A stretch of 37,665 bases of DNA from CAZGSN01 sp964371655 (GCA_964371655.1 CAYJOD010000062.1:1-37665); one strand, 5' to 3'. Positions 15,594-23,839 are shown, counted from the stretch's first letter. Notes: generated by a model not told the origin, from the sequence alone. Program-made: numbers and translations.

Positions 15594-17081
15594 TTAGATG
15601 CGTTCCGAGCAGCACAGGCGAACGATTTCGCGCAGGCTCGCGGAGTTGGCTTGATCGACGTGGAGGATGGTGTCGACGGCTTTGTCGATCTTCTCTTTGC
15701 GCAGCGTATAGCGAGTCTCACGGCGGAATTTATCTTCGCAACAGCGGCGGCGTTCATCGAAGGGGCGGCCGGCGGCACCGATGGGGACCTCCTGCTCCAT
15801 CTCGAAGCTGCGACCGTCTTCCATCTCGATGCGGACGCGCGACGCGAAGGCCATGCGGAACGACATCAGATCAACGGCGCCGAGGTCCAAGTGCATGCGC
15901 GGGCCGTTACCTTCGGAGAAGATCTTCAGGGGTGAGCGCTCGTGCAGCCTCTGTCCCATCGCGTCGTCGACCACGACCTGCACACGCGCGGCGAGGGCCC
16001 AGGTGGCGGCATCGCGGATGCGCTCCTTCTGGAATTGGCGCGCCGTGAGCTCTTTGTCGATGAGCACGGCGGCAACGTTGTAGCCGATGGTGAAATTCAG
16101 GGTTGGAGCGGGGGTGTCGGCACCGTGCAGATACGGTGCAACCATCGCCTCCATGGCCGCGGTCAGCGGTCCGGTGGCGACATGAACCGCCTTCACCTTC
16201 TTTGCATCGATCTGGTGTTGGCGCTGCATGCTCAGGACGCAATCGATCACCGAGCCCAGGTACGCACAACCCGGATAGATCTTGTAGGAGAGGGTTTCGG
16301 TGAGCCAGGTCTTCCCCAGCCCATTGAAGGCGCCCATCAATGGCTGTGGCGAGAACGTGTTGACGAACCCCTGTTCGCCGCCAATGACGTCGAGCGTACA
16401 GCGCATGCCGGCAACGGCGAGCTGTGCGGCCTGCACGCCCGCCGTCGTTGTGGTTGACGCCAGGAGAGCTTTTCCATCGGAGCCGAAGAACGCCGGCCAC
16501 AAGGGCCGGTTTGGTTGGGTCAGAGCCAGGCCGATGGCAGATTGAATCTGCTCGGCGTTACCGCCGAGCAGCCTGGCCGAGCTGACTGCTGCGGCGATGA
16601 GGTGCACGAAGGACCACGTCTGGCCGTTCAGGGGTCCGGCCAGCACCGACGCTCCCAAGCGGCCACCGAGCTCGTTGGCCACGACTTGCGCGACGATGAA
16701 CTCTTTACCGCTGATCGCGATCTTTTCGGAGAGGGCCAGGGGGACGAGCACCGCCGAGTGACCGACGTGGCCGCCAAACAGGTAGTCGTCGTAGTCCAAC
16801 GTCATGCTGAGGGCGGTGTTTGCAAACAGGGCGTGGTGCAGCGAGGTGCGCTCGCCCGACGGGATCATGGTCGCGTCCTTGCCGCCGCCCCAATCCTTCA
16901 CGGTGCGGCTGACGACGCGGCCTATGTCGGTGAAGTGGCCGGCATGCACCGAGGCGAGCACACTGAGGGTTTGGTTCTTCGCCTCCTCGACGACGCGACG
17001 CGGCAGATCCTCATACTTCACCTGCGCGGCCCATTCCGCCAAGCGCGCGGTGATGTTCTCCGTCGCGTTACCCATGCTCAT
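15594..17081 (-). CDS. MmgE/PrpD family protein
   Basis: 495 residues of the MmgE/PrpD fold. PrpD is 2-methylcitrate dehydratase of the propionate-degrading methylcitrate cycle; other members include cis-aconitate decarboxylase and uncharacterised proteins. Landmarks are the opening AEWAAQVKYEDLP, LDYDDYLFGGHVGHSAVLVP (94-113), GGRLGASV, LLGGNAEQIQSAIGLALTQP, and FKIYPGC-like SYKIYPGCAYLGSVID. It lacks neighbours of the methylcitrate cycle (prpB, prpC), so the exact substrate is open. The ATG at 17081 is preceded by GGGAGG at a five-base distance and is preferred to the ATG at 17075; the frame remains open upstream without homology. A 435-base gap holding a 167-bp palindrome separates it from the SGNH hydrolase gene on the same strand. 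Confidence 0.85.
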   Translation of the reverse strand: MSMGNATENITARLAEWAAQVKYEDLPRRVVEEAKNQTLSVLASVHAGHFTDIGRVVSRTVKDWGGGKDATMIPSGERTSLHHALFANTALSMTLDYDDYLFGGHVGHSAVLVPLALSEKIAISGKEFIVAQVVANELGGRLGASVLAGPLNGQTWSFVHLIAAAVSSARLLGGNAEQIQSAIGLALTQPNRPLWPAFFGSDGKALLASTTTTAGVQAAQLAVAGMRCTLDVIGGEQGFVNTFSPQPLMGAFNGLGKTWLTETLSYKIYPGCAYLGSVIDCVLSMQRQHQIDAKKVKAVHVATGPLTAAMEAMVAPYLHGADTPAPTLNFTIGYNVAAVLIDKELTARQFQKERIRDAATWALAARVQVVVDDAMGQRLHERSPLKIFSEGNGPRMHLDLGAVDLMSFRMAFASRVRIEMEDGRSFEMEQEVPIGAAGRPFDERRRCCEDKFRRETRYTLRKEKIDKAVDTILHVDQANSASLREIVRLCCSERI

Positions 17082-17240
17082 CTCGTCCTCCCATGATCCC
17101 GAGCCGAAACCTGTGATGTTTATGTACTTCAAAGGGACGGAAGGATCTAGGGATCGCGGTGTCGAAGTGTCGGGGTGCTGGGTGATGGCATTCGAAGGCG
17201 GAGACGATGCCCAAGGTCCCACGTCTCAGCCGGAAAGACT

Positions 17241-17407
17241 CAGTTGAGACCACGGATTTCACGGATCAACACGGATAAGGAAGAACAACGACGGCAACTT
17301 ACAGACGGACCGCCACACAGAACTTTGGCGGACAAATTCTTCCGATCCGAACGAAGGTCTTTTCTTTTCATATCCGTGCCCATCCGTGGAATCCGTGGTT
17401 CCAATTG
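17241..17407. repeat. 167-bp element E with ~45-bp terminal inverted repeats (CCACGGAT...)
   Basis: The left arm begins CAGTTGAGACCACGGATTTC and continues ACGGATCAACACGGATA; the reverse-complemented right arm begins CAATTGGAACCACGGATTCC and continues ACGGATGGGCACGGATA. The arms match over roughly 45 bases with a few changes, and the middle (~75 bases) is unpaired. It fills much of the 435-base gap 17082-17516 between two same-strand genes. The other bases of the gap show no gene. No direct repeat flank was recognised. Confidence 0.75.
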
Positions 17408-17516
17408 ATGGGTTTGGGCTCAGGGTGACCTGCCACAGCAAGCAAAGAGCGCACACCCATGTCCCCGACTTTACTGGAGGCACGGGCGACGTCGGGTGGA
17501 AACGCTACCGCCCCGT

Positions 17517-19586
17517 TCAGGGCAGCTTGTCCAGGAACGCGTCGACCTGGTTGGCGACGGCGGGGGCGGTGTAGGCCGCTTGCCAACACGCCGCGCCGTC
17601 GCTGGTCACCACCTGAACCGTCACTGTGCTTTCCTGGTGGAACGGCAGCGACGGCATATGCAGGAGAGACGTCCTGCCTTTCGCGGTGAGCGAGCCGCGG
17701 CCTTGATCTCCGGCGTTCAGCGACATGCTCAGCAGCCCGTCGGGTGTCAGCTCCGTGTTCTTGTATACGTAGCCGCGCGTCTTTTTTCTCCAGCACGGCA
17801 CTCCCGCACAGATCCCCCCGGCGGGGGCGGTGGCCGACATTACAAGCTCCGGCACCTGCACGCTGGTGTCGTACACGCAGAAAGCGTAGGCGGTCGAGTT
17901 GAGCGGGTCGCCGAAATCCTGCAGCGTGGTGGCGTCCCCGCGCTGCCATTTCCACAACAGCTTGGCGCGCGCGGTTGTCGTGTTGGCCAACAGCAGCGCC
18001 GCGCGCCCCGAGACCCGGCACCCGAGCTGCGGCGCGGATGGACAGAGCGGCGTTGGCGTCGGTGTCGCGGTCGCCGTCACGGTCGCGGTCGAAGTCTGCG
18101 TCCCTGTCGCCGTTGCGGAGGTGGTCACCGTCGATGTGCCGGTAGCGGTACTGGTCACCGTCGCGGTCGCGGTATCCGTCGGGGTCGCGGTCGGTGTGTA
18201 CGTCATCGTCGGCACCGCCGTGCTCGTCGGCGTTGAGGTTGGCGTGCCGGTTGGCGTCAGGGTCGGCGAAGCCGTGGGGGTGCTGGTCCGTGTGCCGGTG
18301 GGTGTACAGGCGGGGTTGTAGTCCGGCGGGCAGGAGGGGCTGACGCCGGTACAGGTCTCGGGGACGTCGCAGCCACCTGCTGCCGGACGGCAGACGATCG
18401 AGCTCGATTCGAGCTGGCAGGTGGACGAACAGCAGTCGCCGTTCACAGTGTTGCCATCGTCGCACGTCTCGCCCGGGTCGAGCACGCCGTTGCCGCAGGT
18501 CGCATATCCGGGCCAGAAGCCGCCGGGATAGAAGCTCGTCGTATCCAGCGCGGCGCAGTTGGCGTCGGTGAGCGGATCACCGCTCGTGGCACAGCAGGGA
18601 GTCGCCGCGCTGCACTGGAAGCCATCCCACGCGATCGCCGCGAGCTGCTCCTGCCCTTGATCGGATGGATGAAAACAATCGCAGCACGAGAGAGCGGCGC
18701 TGTCGAAGCGGAACCGAAAGGTACCCTCGGAGAACTTGATCCCGACATCGGTGGCTTTGACGGCGCCGCTCGCCGAGCTGCCCCCGGCCGGAATCGCGGC
18801 GTACTCGGCGGACACTCGCTCCAGGATCTCGTTGTAGCCGAGCAGGGTATTGTACATGTCGATCCGTCGTTCATCCGAACAGTCGTAGGTAAGCGAGGCG
18901 CAGATGCCGCCTGCTCCGAATACGCCTTCGAGCATTCCGAGATTGCGCCACACCGAGCCGCAGGAGGCACCGAAGCCGAGGCCGCAGGAGCTCTTGGAGC
19001 GGAGGTTGCACAGCTCCGAGACGCGCACGGTTGCCAGCACCAGGATGCGGGCGCTCGCGATCTGGATGAGTTGATCCATCCCGCGGCGGAACTCGCGCTC
19101 GAACGCCACCGAGGTCGTACGACAGTAGTTGTCCGGATCCTGATCGCCGCCGCAGTCGTTGCCGAACTTGTCGACCGTGTTCTTGCAGGCGTCGTTATGT
19201 CCCATCAGGACGGGGACGTACCGCGGTGCCGGGCTGGCGGAGATATTCGCGCGGATGCTTGCCGCTTGGTTCGCGAAGTCGCTGACCATGTTGGCGCCGC
19301 TCTGCGCGTCATTGAACACGGCAATCGAGTTGCTCGCCGCGCACTCGAGGCGTTCGCCGTGGCTGAACGTCCCGTCGGATCCGGCGCTGCAATAACTCGT
19401 ACCGTGATTCCTGCCGGTCGCCCAGTTCCGGCTCACGTTGTCCCCGTAATTGCAGGCGGACGTATCCGCATCGAACGCTCGCGTGATGCTGTCGCCGGAG
19501 ACATCGATGCTGTTCGAAAGGACCGAGCCGTGCGCCGCGTGCACCAGCACGCAAAGACCGATCGCCAACACGGCGGCTCGTGGCAT
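17517..19586 (-). CDS. Secreted SGNH/GDSL hydrolase with DUF4215-like module, Thr/Pro linker and a C-terminal domain of unknown function
   Basis: 689 residues. A signal peptide (1-20) precedes an SGNH hydrolase domain (about 22-325): block I GDSIT with Ser33, block II Gly in AQSGAN (Gly97), block III GHND (129-132) and block V DCFHPSD with Asp303 and His306. All catalytic residues are present, so an extracellular esterase, lipase or deacetylase is expected; substrate unknown. Next comes CGNGVLDPGETCDDGN (364-379), a Cys-rich stretch to ~428, a Thr/Pro linker with Ser, Ala and Val (~430-513), and a ~175-residue C-terminal domain with conserved-looking KLLWKWQRGD, DFGDP and AGGICAGVPCW. Many cysteines fit an oxidised, exported protein. 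It shares the module and linker, but not the ends, with the protein at 7239-9563. Starts at ATG 19586. Confidence 0.87.
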   Translation of the reverse strand: MPRAAVLAIGLCVLVHAAHGSVLSNSIDVSGDSITRAFDADTSACNYGDNVSRNWATGRNHGTSYCSAGSDGTFSHGERLECAASNSIAVFNDAQSGANMVSDFANQAASIRANISASPAPRYVPVLMGHNDACKNTVDKFGNDCGGDQDPDNYCRTTSVAFEREFRRGMDQLIQIASARILVLATVRVSELCNLRSKSSCGLGFGASCGSVWRNLGMLEGVFGAGGICASLTYDCSDERRIDMYNTLLGYNEILERVSAEYAAIPAGGSSASGAVKATDVGIKFSEGTFRFRFDSAALSCCDCFHPSDQGQEQLAAIAWDGFQCSAATPCCATSGDPLTDANCAALDTTSFYPGGFWPGYATCGNGVLDPGETCDDGNTVNGDCCSSTCQLESSSIVCRPAAGGCDVPETCTGVSPSCPPDYNPACTPTGTRTSTPTASPTLTPTGTPTSTPTSTAVPTMTYTPTATPTDTATATVTSTATGTSTVTTSATATGTQTSTATVTATATPTPTPLCPSAPQLGCRVSGRAALLLANTTTARAKLLWKWQRGDATTLQDFGDPLNSTAYAFCVYDTSVQVPELVMSATAPAGGICAGVPCWRKKTRGYVYKNTELTPDGLLSMSLNAGDQGRGSLTAKGRTSLLHMPSLPFHQESTVTVQVVTSDGAACWQAAYTAPAVANQVDAFLDKLP

Positions 19587-19704
19587 GAGCGGTGAATCTC
19601 CCCGTGGTCTTGACTAATACGCCGCCGGCTGCGGTGTCAATTGCGAAGCTGCGAACTGAGATTCGGAGTACGTTTCACCTGCAATTGTAGCCGCGCTCGC
19701 CAGA

Positions 19705-19821
19705 GATTGTCTCAATACCGGTTTGGGGCTCGTGGCTTGAGCCTCGGGGCTTGGGGTTTTCGGGCTCTTTCCGAGCCCCCAGCCCCCAGTCACGAGCCCC
19801 AGGGAGGGTGTTGAGACAGTC
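19705..19821. repeat. Complete repeat of family B (B2)
   Basis: Ends GATTGTCTCAA and, reverse-complemented, GACTGTCTCAA: a perfect match apart from one pyrimidine. Length 117, the same as copy B1. The core is a different palindrome, rich in GGGGCTCG / CGAGCCCC and related to the one at 24879-24951. The right end overlaps the 3' end of the Nudix gene, whose last nine codons and stop lie within it. Confidence 0.8.
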
Positions 19822-20341
19822 CGAGCAACTGGAACGCGACCAGCGTCAGGGCGTTACTGATGGCACCGCTACGGATCTGCGCGGGAATCTCGATTAAGGG
19901 CACGGTTTCGACACTGAGCTCTTCGGTGGCATCGAGGGCTTGCTCGCCAACTCTCTCGACGCCGAAGGCCGCGAACATGTGACAGCGGTTGTTCAGGATC
20001 GCAGGGTTCGGATGCACCGCGCCGAGCGCGACCACCTCGTCGGCGGCGTATCCGGTCTCCTCACGCAGCTCGCGGTTCGCCGCGAATGCCGGCGATGGGT
20101 CCGTGTCGTCGATGATTCCCGCCGGCACTTCGAGTGTCAGCGCGCGGATACCGTGGCGGAACTGGCGCACCATCACGATCCGTTCGTCCTTGGTAACCGG
20201 AATGATGTTCACCCAATCGCGTGTCTCGATGACGTGAAAGTCGTGTGTCTCACCGCTTTGTTGTGAGCGACTCTCGTCGCGCCGTACCGAGAAGATACGG
20301 CAGCGATAGGCGATGTCGGACTTGACGATGTCCCAGAGCAC
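19790..20341 (-). CDS. Nudix hydrolase, ADP-ribose pyrophosphatase-like
   Basis: 183 residues. The N-terminal part (SDIAYRCRIFSVRRDESRS, then DFHVIETRDWVNIIPVT and RQFRHGIRALTLEVPAG) is typical of ADP-ribose pyrophosphatase-type Nudix enzymes, which hydrolyse nucleoside diphosphates linked to another group, using Mg2+. The Nudix box is AGIIDDTDPSPAFAANREL followed by REETGY: the catalytic REL.EETG part is intact, but the first half is one residue longer than the GX5EX7 rule and Asp stands near the usual Glu. The start is a GTG at 20341 directly after repeat C1, so its ribosome-binding region lies in repeat DNA; the last residues SQHPPWGS and the stop lie in repeat B2. The conserved domain itself seems complete. 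Confidence 0.85.
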   Translation of the reverse strand: MLWDIVKSDIAYRCRIFSVRRDESRSQQSGETHDFHVIETRDWVNIIPVTKDERIVMVRQFRHGIRALTLEVPAGIIDDTDPSPAFAANRELREETGYAADEVVALGAVHPNPAILNNRCHMFAAFGVERVGEQALDATEELSVETVPLIEIPAQIRSGAISNALTLVAFQLLGLSQHPPWGS

Positions 20342-20342
20342 C

Positions 20343-20533
20343 TAGCCCGCTTCTCTCACAAGACTTTACCGCAGAGGCGCAGAGGCGCGGAGAAAAGGAT
20401 GTTCTGAGAATGATTCCACATCCGCCGAAGCCGCAGAGTGCACGGAATCAATCCGTGCCAAAATATTGATTTCCTCGAACCATCCAAGGCTTTCTCTGCG
20501 TCTCGGCGTCTCTGCGGTTAGAAATCCGGGCTA
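20343..20533. repeat. Repeat family C, copy 1
   Basis: Inverted arms ACCGCAGAGGCGCAGAGGCG and, reverse-complemented from the right, AACCGCAGAGACGCCGAGAC; outermost TAGCCCG / CGGGCTA. The interior contains a second palindrome, GGAATCAAT...ATTGATTTCC. The sequence from 20359 to 20533 is clearly homologous, arms and interior, to 33497-33662. The element fills essentially the whole gap between the Nudix start and the ferritin-like stop. Confidence 0.85.
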
Positions 20534-20537
20534 CGAG

Positions 20538-21062
20538 CTATTGCGCGGTAGGCTCGTCGACGAAATCTTCCGGGTCCAACGCTGAATCCGGAGGCAACTT
20601 CGCCAGCTCGGCGCTGACCAAGTTTTGGTGCTCGACCTCCTCGTCGCGCAACTCCTCGAACAGGGTCTTCACGGCGGCATCGTGTACCTGCGGCAAGGCG
20701 CGGACAAAGAACTCGTGGGCTTTCTTCTCCGATTGCAGGGCGACGCGCATGGCCACGCCGGCACTCATGAAGGCGCGGGCTTTGTCGTAGTCTGGTGCTT
20801 CGACATCCCACAGCATGGCGCGGGTGACCACGGCTGGCTCCGTTCCGAACAGCTCGCTACGGCGCTGTGACAACTGCTCGCCGTGTCTGGCCTCATTCCC
20901 CGCCATGAAGCGGAAGAATTTTGCCGCCTCCGGGGTGCGATGGGCATCCATCTGCTGCGCGAGCTCTTGGTAACGCTCCTCCGCCTCCTGCTCGATCAGG
21001 ATGGCCAAGTCGAGCGCGTCGCGCAGGATCAGGGCGGAGAAATCAATGCCTTGTACGTTCAT
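20538..21062 (-). CDS. Ferritin-like di-iron protein (rubrerythrin-type, no rubredoxin domain)
   Basis: A 174-residue four-helix protein. Di-iron ligand motifs are visible: Glu in EQEAEERY (helix 1, about 24-31), EARH (Glu57, His60), Glu in SEKKAHEFF (helix 3, about 111-119) and EEVEH (Glu142, His145). The C-terminal rubredoxin domain of classical rubrerythrin, with paired CxxC, is missing; there are no cysteines in the chosen protein. Members of this family reduce peroxide or store iron. The ATG at 21062 has GGAGGG nine bases upstream. It lies only 25 bases downstream of korB on the same strand, so it is probably cotranscribed with the 2-oxoacid:ferredoxin oxidoreductase and may protect that oxygen-sensitive enzyme (inference). 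Confidence 0.85.
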   Translation of the reverse strand: MNVQGIDFSALILRDALDLAILIEQEAEERYQELAQQMDAHRTPEAAKFFRFMAGNEARHGEQLSQRRSELFGTEPAVVTRAMLWDVEAPDYDKARAFMSAGVAMRVALQSEKKAHEFFVRALPQVHDAAVKTLFEELRDEEVEHQNLVSAELAKLPPDSALDPEDFVDEPTAQ

Positions 21063-21087
21063 CGTTGTTCGCCCTCCAGCGCCGTAT

Positions 21088-21966
21088 TCAGTGCTGCACG
21101 AAAAGGTCGAGAATGCGTTGGCGTGGGAGCGCCTTCGGGGCGAGAGCTTGCTGTCGCTCGTGCACCAGACTCTCAAACGTGGGCGGCGGATCTGGGTTGC
21201 GGTAGAAGACTCCCGTGTATAACTCTTTTCCGTAGGCTTGCGCCAGCTCCATGGCCTTGACGCGATCGCAGGTGTCGTGGTTGAGCTTCGCCAGCGACTT
21301 CATGCCATCCTTGTGCGCCTTCACTTGCTGCTCGGGCTCGCCAAAGGTGACGCAGGGCGACTGCACATTGACGAAGGCGAAGCCGGGAAAGCGGATGGCC
21401 TCCTCGATGATCGCGGTCAGGCCCTGCATGTCTGCCGGCGTCGACTGCGCGACGAAGTGTGCGCCGTATCCGAGCACGTAAAGCAGAGGGTTGACCGGTT
21501 CCTCGAGGCTGCCCTCAGGTGAGGTAACTGTGATCCGGCCACGCGGCGAGGTTGGGGAGAGCTGGCCCTTGGTGAGACCGTAGATCTGATTATCCATCAC
21601 GATGTAGGTGAGATCGATGTTGCGACGGATGACATGCGGCAAATGGCCGCCGCCGATCGAGAAACCGTCGCCATCGCCACCGGCGACTAACACCAAGAGC
21701 TCGGGGTTGGCCAGCTTGATTCCTTGCGCGATCGGCAAGGCGCGACCGTGTACGCTGTTGAAGCCGTAGGCGTTGGTGTATCCGGGGATGCGGCTGGAGC
21801 AGCCGATCCCGGAGACGAACGCGATCTCGTCCGGCGGTCGACCGATGTTGGCGAGGGCGCGATAGAGCGCCGCGAGCACGCCGAAGTCGCCGCAACCTGG
21901 ACACCAGATCGGTTTCAGGTCGCTTTTGTAATCCTTGGCTTCCAGGTTTGAAGCAATGCCGTGCAT
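21088..21966 (-). CDS. korB: 2-oxoacid:ferredoxin oxidoreductase beta subunit (KorB-type)
   Basis: 292 residues. It carries the thiamine diphosphate site (GGDGDGFSIGGGH, 96-108, then MDNQIYGLTKGQ, 124-135) and four cysteines suited to a [4Fe-4S] cluster (Cys22 and Cys25 in WCPGCGDFG, Cys56 in GIGCSS, Cys205 in SPCVTFG). With the alpha subunit it oxidatively decarboxylates a 2-oxoacid, most likely 2-oxoglutarate, to acyl-CoA and passes electrons to ferredoxin; in reverse it can fix CO2. The two-subunit form without a ferredoxin-type delta subunit resembles the KorAB of mycobacteria and other aerobes. The ATG at 21966 lies 10 bases after the korA stop; a longer frame upstream overlaps korA and is rejected. 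Substrate specificity is inferred from the family. Confidence 0.9.
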   Translation of the reverse strand: MHGIASNLEAKDYKSDLKPIWCPGCGDFGVLAALYRALANIGRPPDEIAFVSGIGCSSRIPGYTNAYGFNSVHGRALPIAQGIKLANPELLVLVAGGDGDGFSIGGGHLPHVIRRNIDLTYIVMDNQIYGLTKGQLSPTSPRGRITVTSPEGSLEEPVNPLLYVLGYGAHFVAQSTPADMQGLTAIIEEAIRFPGFAFVNVQSPCVTFGEPEQQVKAHKDGMKSLAKLNHDTCDRVKAMELAQAYGKELYTGVFYRNPDPPPTFESLVHERQQALAPKALPRQRILDLFVQH

Positions 21967-21976
21967 GGTCTTCCTC

Positions 21977-23767
21977 TCACTCGCTGGGTTGTCGCGCTTC
22001 GCCGTAGCGCCTTTGCAGAAGCAGCGCCGCATCGCGCAGGCGTCCGACGACCTCGGCCGGGTGCATCGGCGTCGAGCCGCTGCGTGCGAACGATTGCAGC
22101 TCGGCGGGTATGTCGACAAACATGCGCAGAATCCGGAACAGCTGACCTTGATGGGACTGCTCGACGACAAGGCCGGCGCGCACCGAAATCAAGAACTCGC
22201 GGTAGGTTTCCGCAAGGACGGGGTAGACCAGGTACGGCACCAGGAGCTTCACCCGCAGCCCCTCGTTGCGCGCCCGTTGCAGCGCCTCGCGACAAATCCC
22301 GGCGCTGCTGCCCCAGCCGATCAAGGCGAGCTCGGCGCGCGTATCGCCCACCACTTCGAAGAGGCCGGCAGCATCGCGCAGCGCGTCGAATTTGCGCGCC
22401 CGCTTCTCGGTCATGCGTGCGTGCATGGCGCCGCTGGCGGTCGGTGATCCATACTCGTTGTGCTCGATGCCGGCGCCTTGATAGCTGCCGCCGGGCATAC
22501 CCGGACAACTGATGGGACTGACGTTGTCGTTGGTGAAACGAAAGCGCTCGTAGTGCTGCAACTCGGCGGCCGTCGGCGTGCGCCGCGTGGCGCGCGTGAA
22601 ACGCGACGTGTCGATCGGATCGACGGATTCCTTGCGCTGCGCAATCTCCTGGTCGGAAAGAATCACGACGGGCGTCTGGTATTGTTCGGCGATGTTGAAG
22701 GCCTGCACCGTAACCGCAAACGTGTCGGCGACGTTGGTGGGCGCCAGCACCGGACGGATGACGTCGCCGTGTGCCGAGAACGCGGCTTGAAAAAGGTCGG
22801 ATTGTTCGGACTTGGTCGGCATGCCCGTCGACGGGCCGCCGCGCTGGACGTTGACCACCACCAAGGGTAACTCGGCGATGCTGGCCAGCCCGAGGAGCTC
22901 CGTCTTCAGCGACATGCCCGGGCCCGAGGTCGCCGTCATCGCCTTCTTGCCGGCGAACGACGCGCCGATCGCGGCTCCGATGCCGGCGATCTCGTCCTCC
23001 GCCTGCATCAACGTGCCGCCGTACTTCCAGATTTCACGACCGAGAAACTGCATGATCTCGGTAGACGGTGTGATCGGATAGCCGCTGAAGAACTCGCAGC
23101 CAGCAAACAGAGCCGCTGCCGCGCACATCTCGTTGCCATCGGTGAGCATCTTGGTTCCGACTTCACCGTCTGGCTTTTCCATCTCACGCGATTGGCGCAA
23201 CGGGTGTTGCTGGGCGTACTCGAGGCCGGCATGAAAGGCTCGCTCGGAGCCCTCCAATACCGCCGCACCTTTCTTCGCGAAGCGCTTGCCAATGCCTTTC
23301 AGCAGCGCCTCTTTCGCAATCCCAAACCAGCCCGCGAGCAAGCCGAGGACAACGATGTTCTTGGCGCGATCACTCCCCGAGGTCTCCTTGGCGATCATCG
23401 CGATCGGCACCGCGAAGACCTCGCTCGGCGAGACGCCGACTAGCGGGATCTCATCCGTCGCCAGACCTGTGCGTGCGTCGTAAATGACGATCGTCTTGCC
23501 GCCGACCGGCAACTCGGCGCCGAACTTCATGAAGTCGTCCCAGTTGAATGCCACAGCCACGTCAAGGGTGCCGCCTGGATTCAACACCGGCTGCGTCGAT
23601 AGACGAACTCGGCACGAAGATTCGCCGCCGCGAATCTGCGAGCCGAAGCTCTTCGTCATCATCACATGGTAACCTTCGAGAGTGGCCGCTGAGGTGAGCG
23701 ACTCGCCCGCCGACACGATACCGTCACCCCCTGATCCCGCCATCCCGATCACTAAATCTCTGTTCAT
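21977..23767 (-). CDS. korA: 2-oxoacid:ferredoxin oxidoreductase alpha subunit, gamma-alpha fusion (KorA-type)
   Basis: 596 residues. An N-terminal gamma domain (about 1-190; GMAGSGGDGIVSAGE, then SYGSQIRGGES-like SFGSQIRGGES) is fused to the alpha domain (about 205-590), which contains YPITPSTE (230-237), the 2-oxoacid/CoA site motif, and GPGMSLKTELLGLA. This is the standard KorA architecture at full length. The ATG at 23767 follows GGAAGGGGA at close distance. It is the first gene of a likely korA-korB-ferritin-like operon; the 264-base upstream gap contains a TTTGCA-N4-TGCAAA palindrome. The usual reaction is 2-oxoglutarate + CoA + oxidised ferredoxin to succinyl-CoA + CO2, relevant to the TCA cycle or its reverse. 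A broader 2-oxoacid range cannot be excluded. Confidence 0.92.
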   Translation of the reverse strand: MNRDLVIGMAGSGGDGIVSAGESLTSAATLEGYHVMMTKSFGSQIRGGESSCRVRLSTQPVLNPGGTLDVAVAFNWDDFMKFGAELPVGGKTIVIYDARTGLATDEIPLVGVSPSEVFAVPIAMIAKETSGSDRAKNIVVLGLLAGWFGIAKEALLKGIGKRFAKKGAAVLEGSERAFHAGLEYAQQHPLRQSREMEKPDGEVGTKMLTDGNEMCAAAALFAGCEFFSGYPITPSTEIMQFLGREIWKYGGTLMQAEDEIAGIGAAIGASFAGKKAMTATSGPGMSLKTELLGLASIAELPLVVVNVQRGGPSTGMPTKSEQSDLFQAAFSAHGDVIRPVLAPTNVADTFAVTVQAFNIAEQYQTPVVILSDQEIAQRKESVDPIDTSRFTRATRRTPTAAELQHYERFRFTNDNVSPISCPGMPGGSYQGAGIEHNEYGSPTASGAMHARMTEKRARKFDALRDAAGLFEVVGDTRAELALIGWGSSAGICREALQRARNEGLRVKLLVPYLVYPVLAETYREFLISVRAGLVVEQSHQGQLFRILRMFVDIPAELQSFARSGSTPMHPAEVVGRLRDAALLLQRRYGEARQPSE

Positions 23768-23839
23768 TCCCCTTCCAATCTTGATGCTCGTCCAAAATTA
23801 TTTGCGGACTGCAGCCAAGCAACGCATGTGCCGGTGCCG

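Noticed and set aside
18050..18310. GTCGCGGTC-type repeats as a CRISPR or satellite
   Set aside because: On the minus strand this encodes the Thr/Pro/Ser linker of the SGNH hydrolase; the repeats are irregular codon-level ones.
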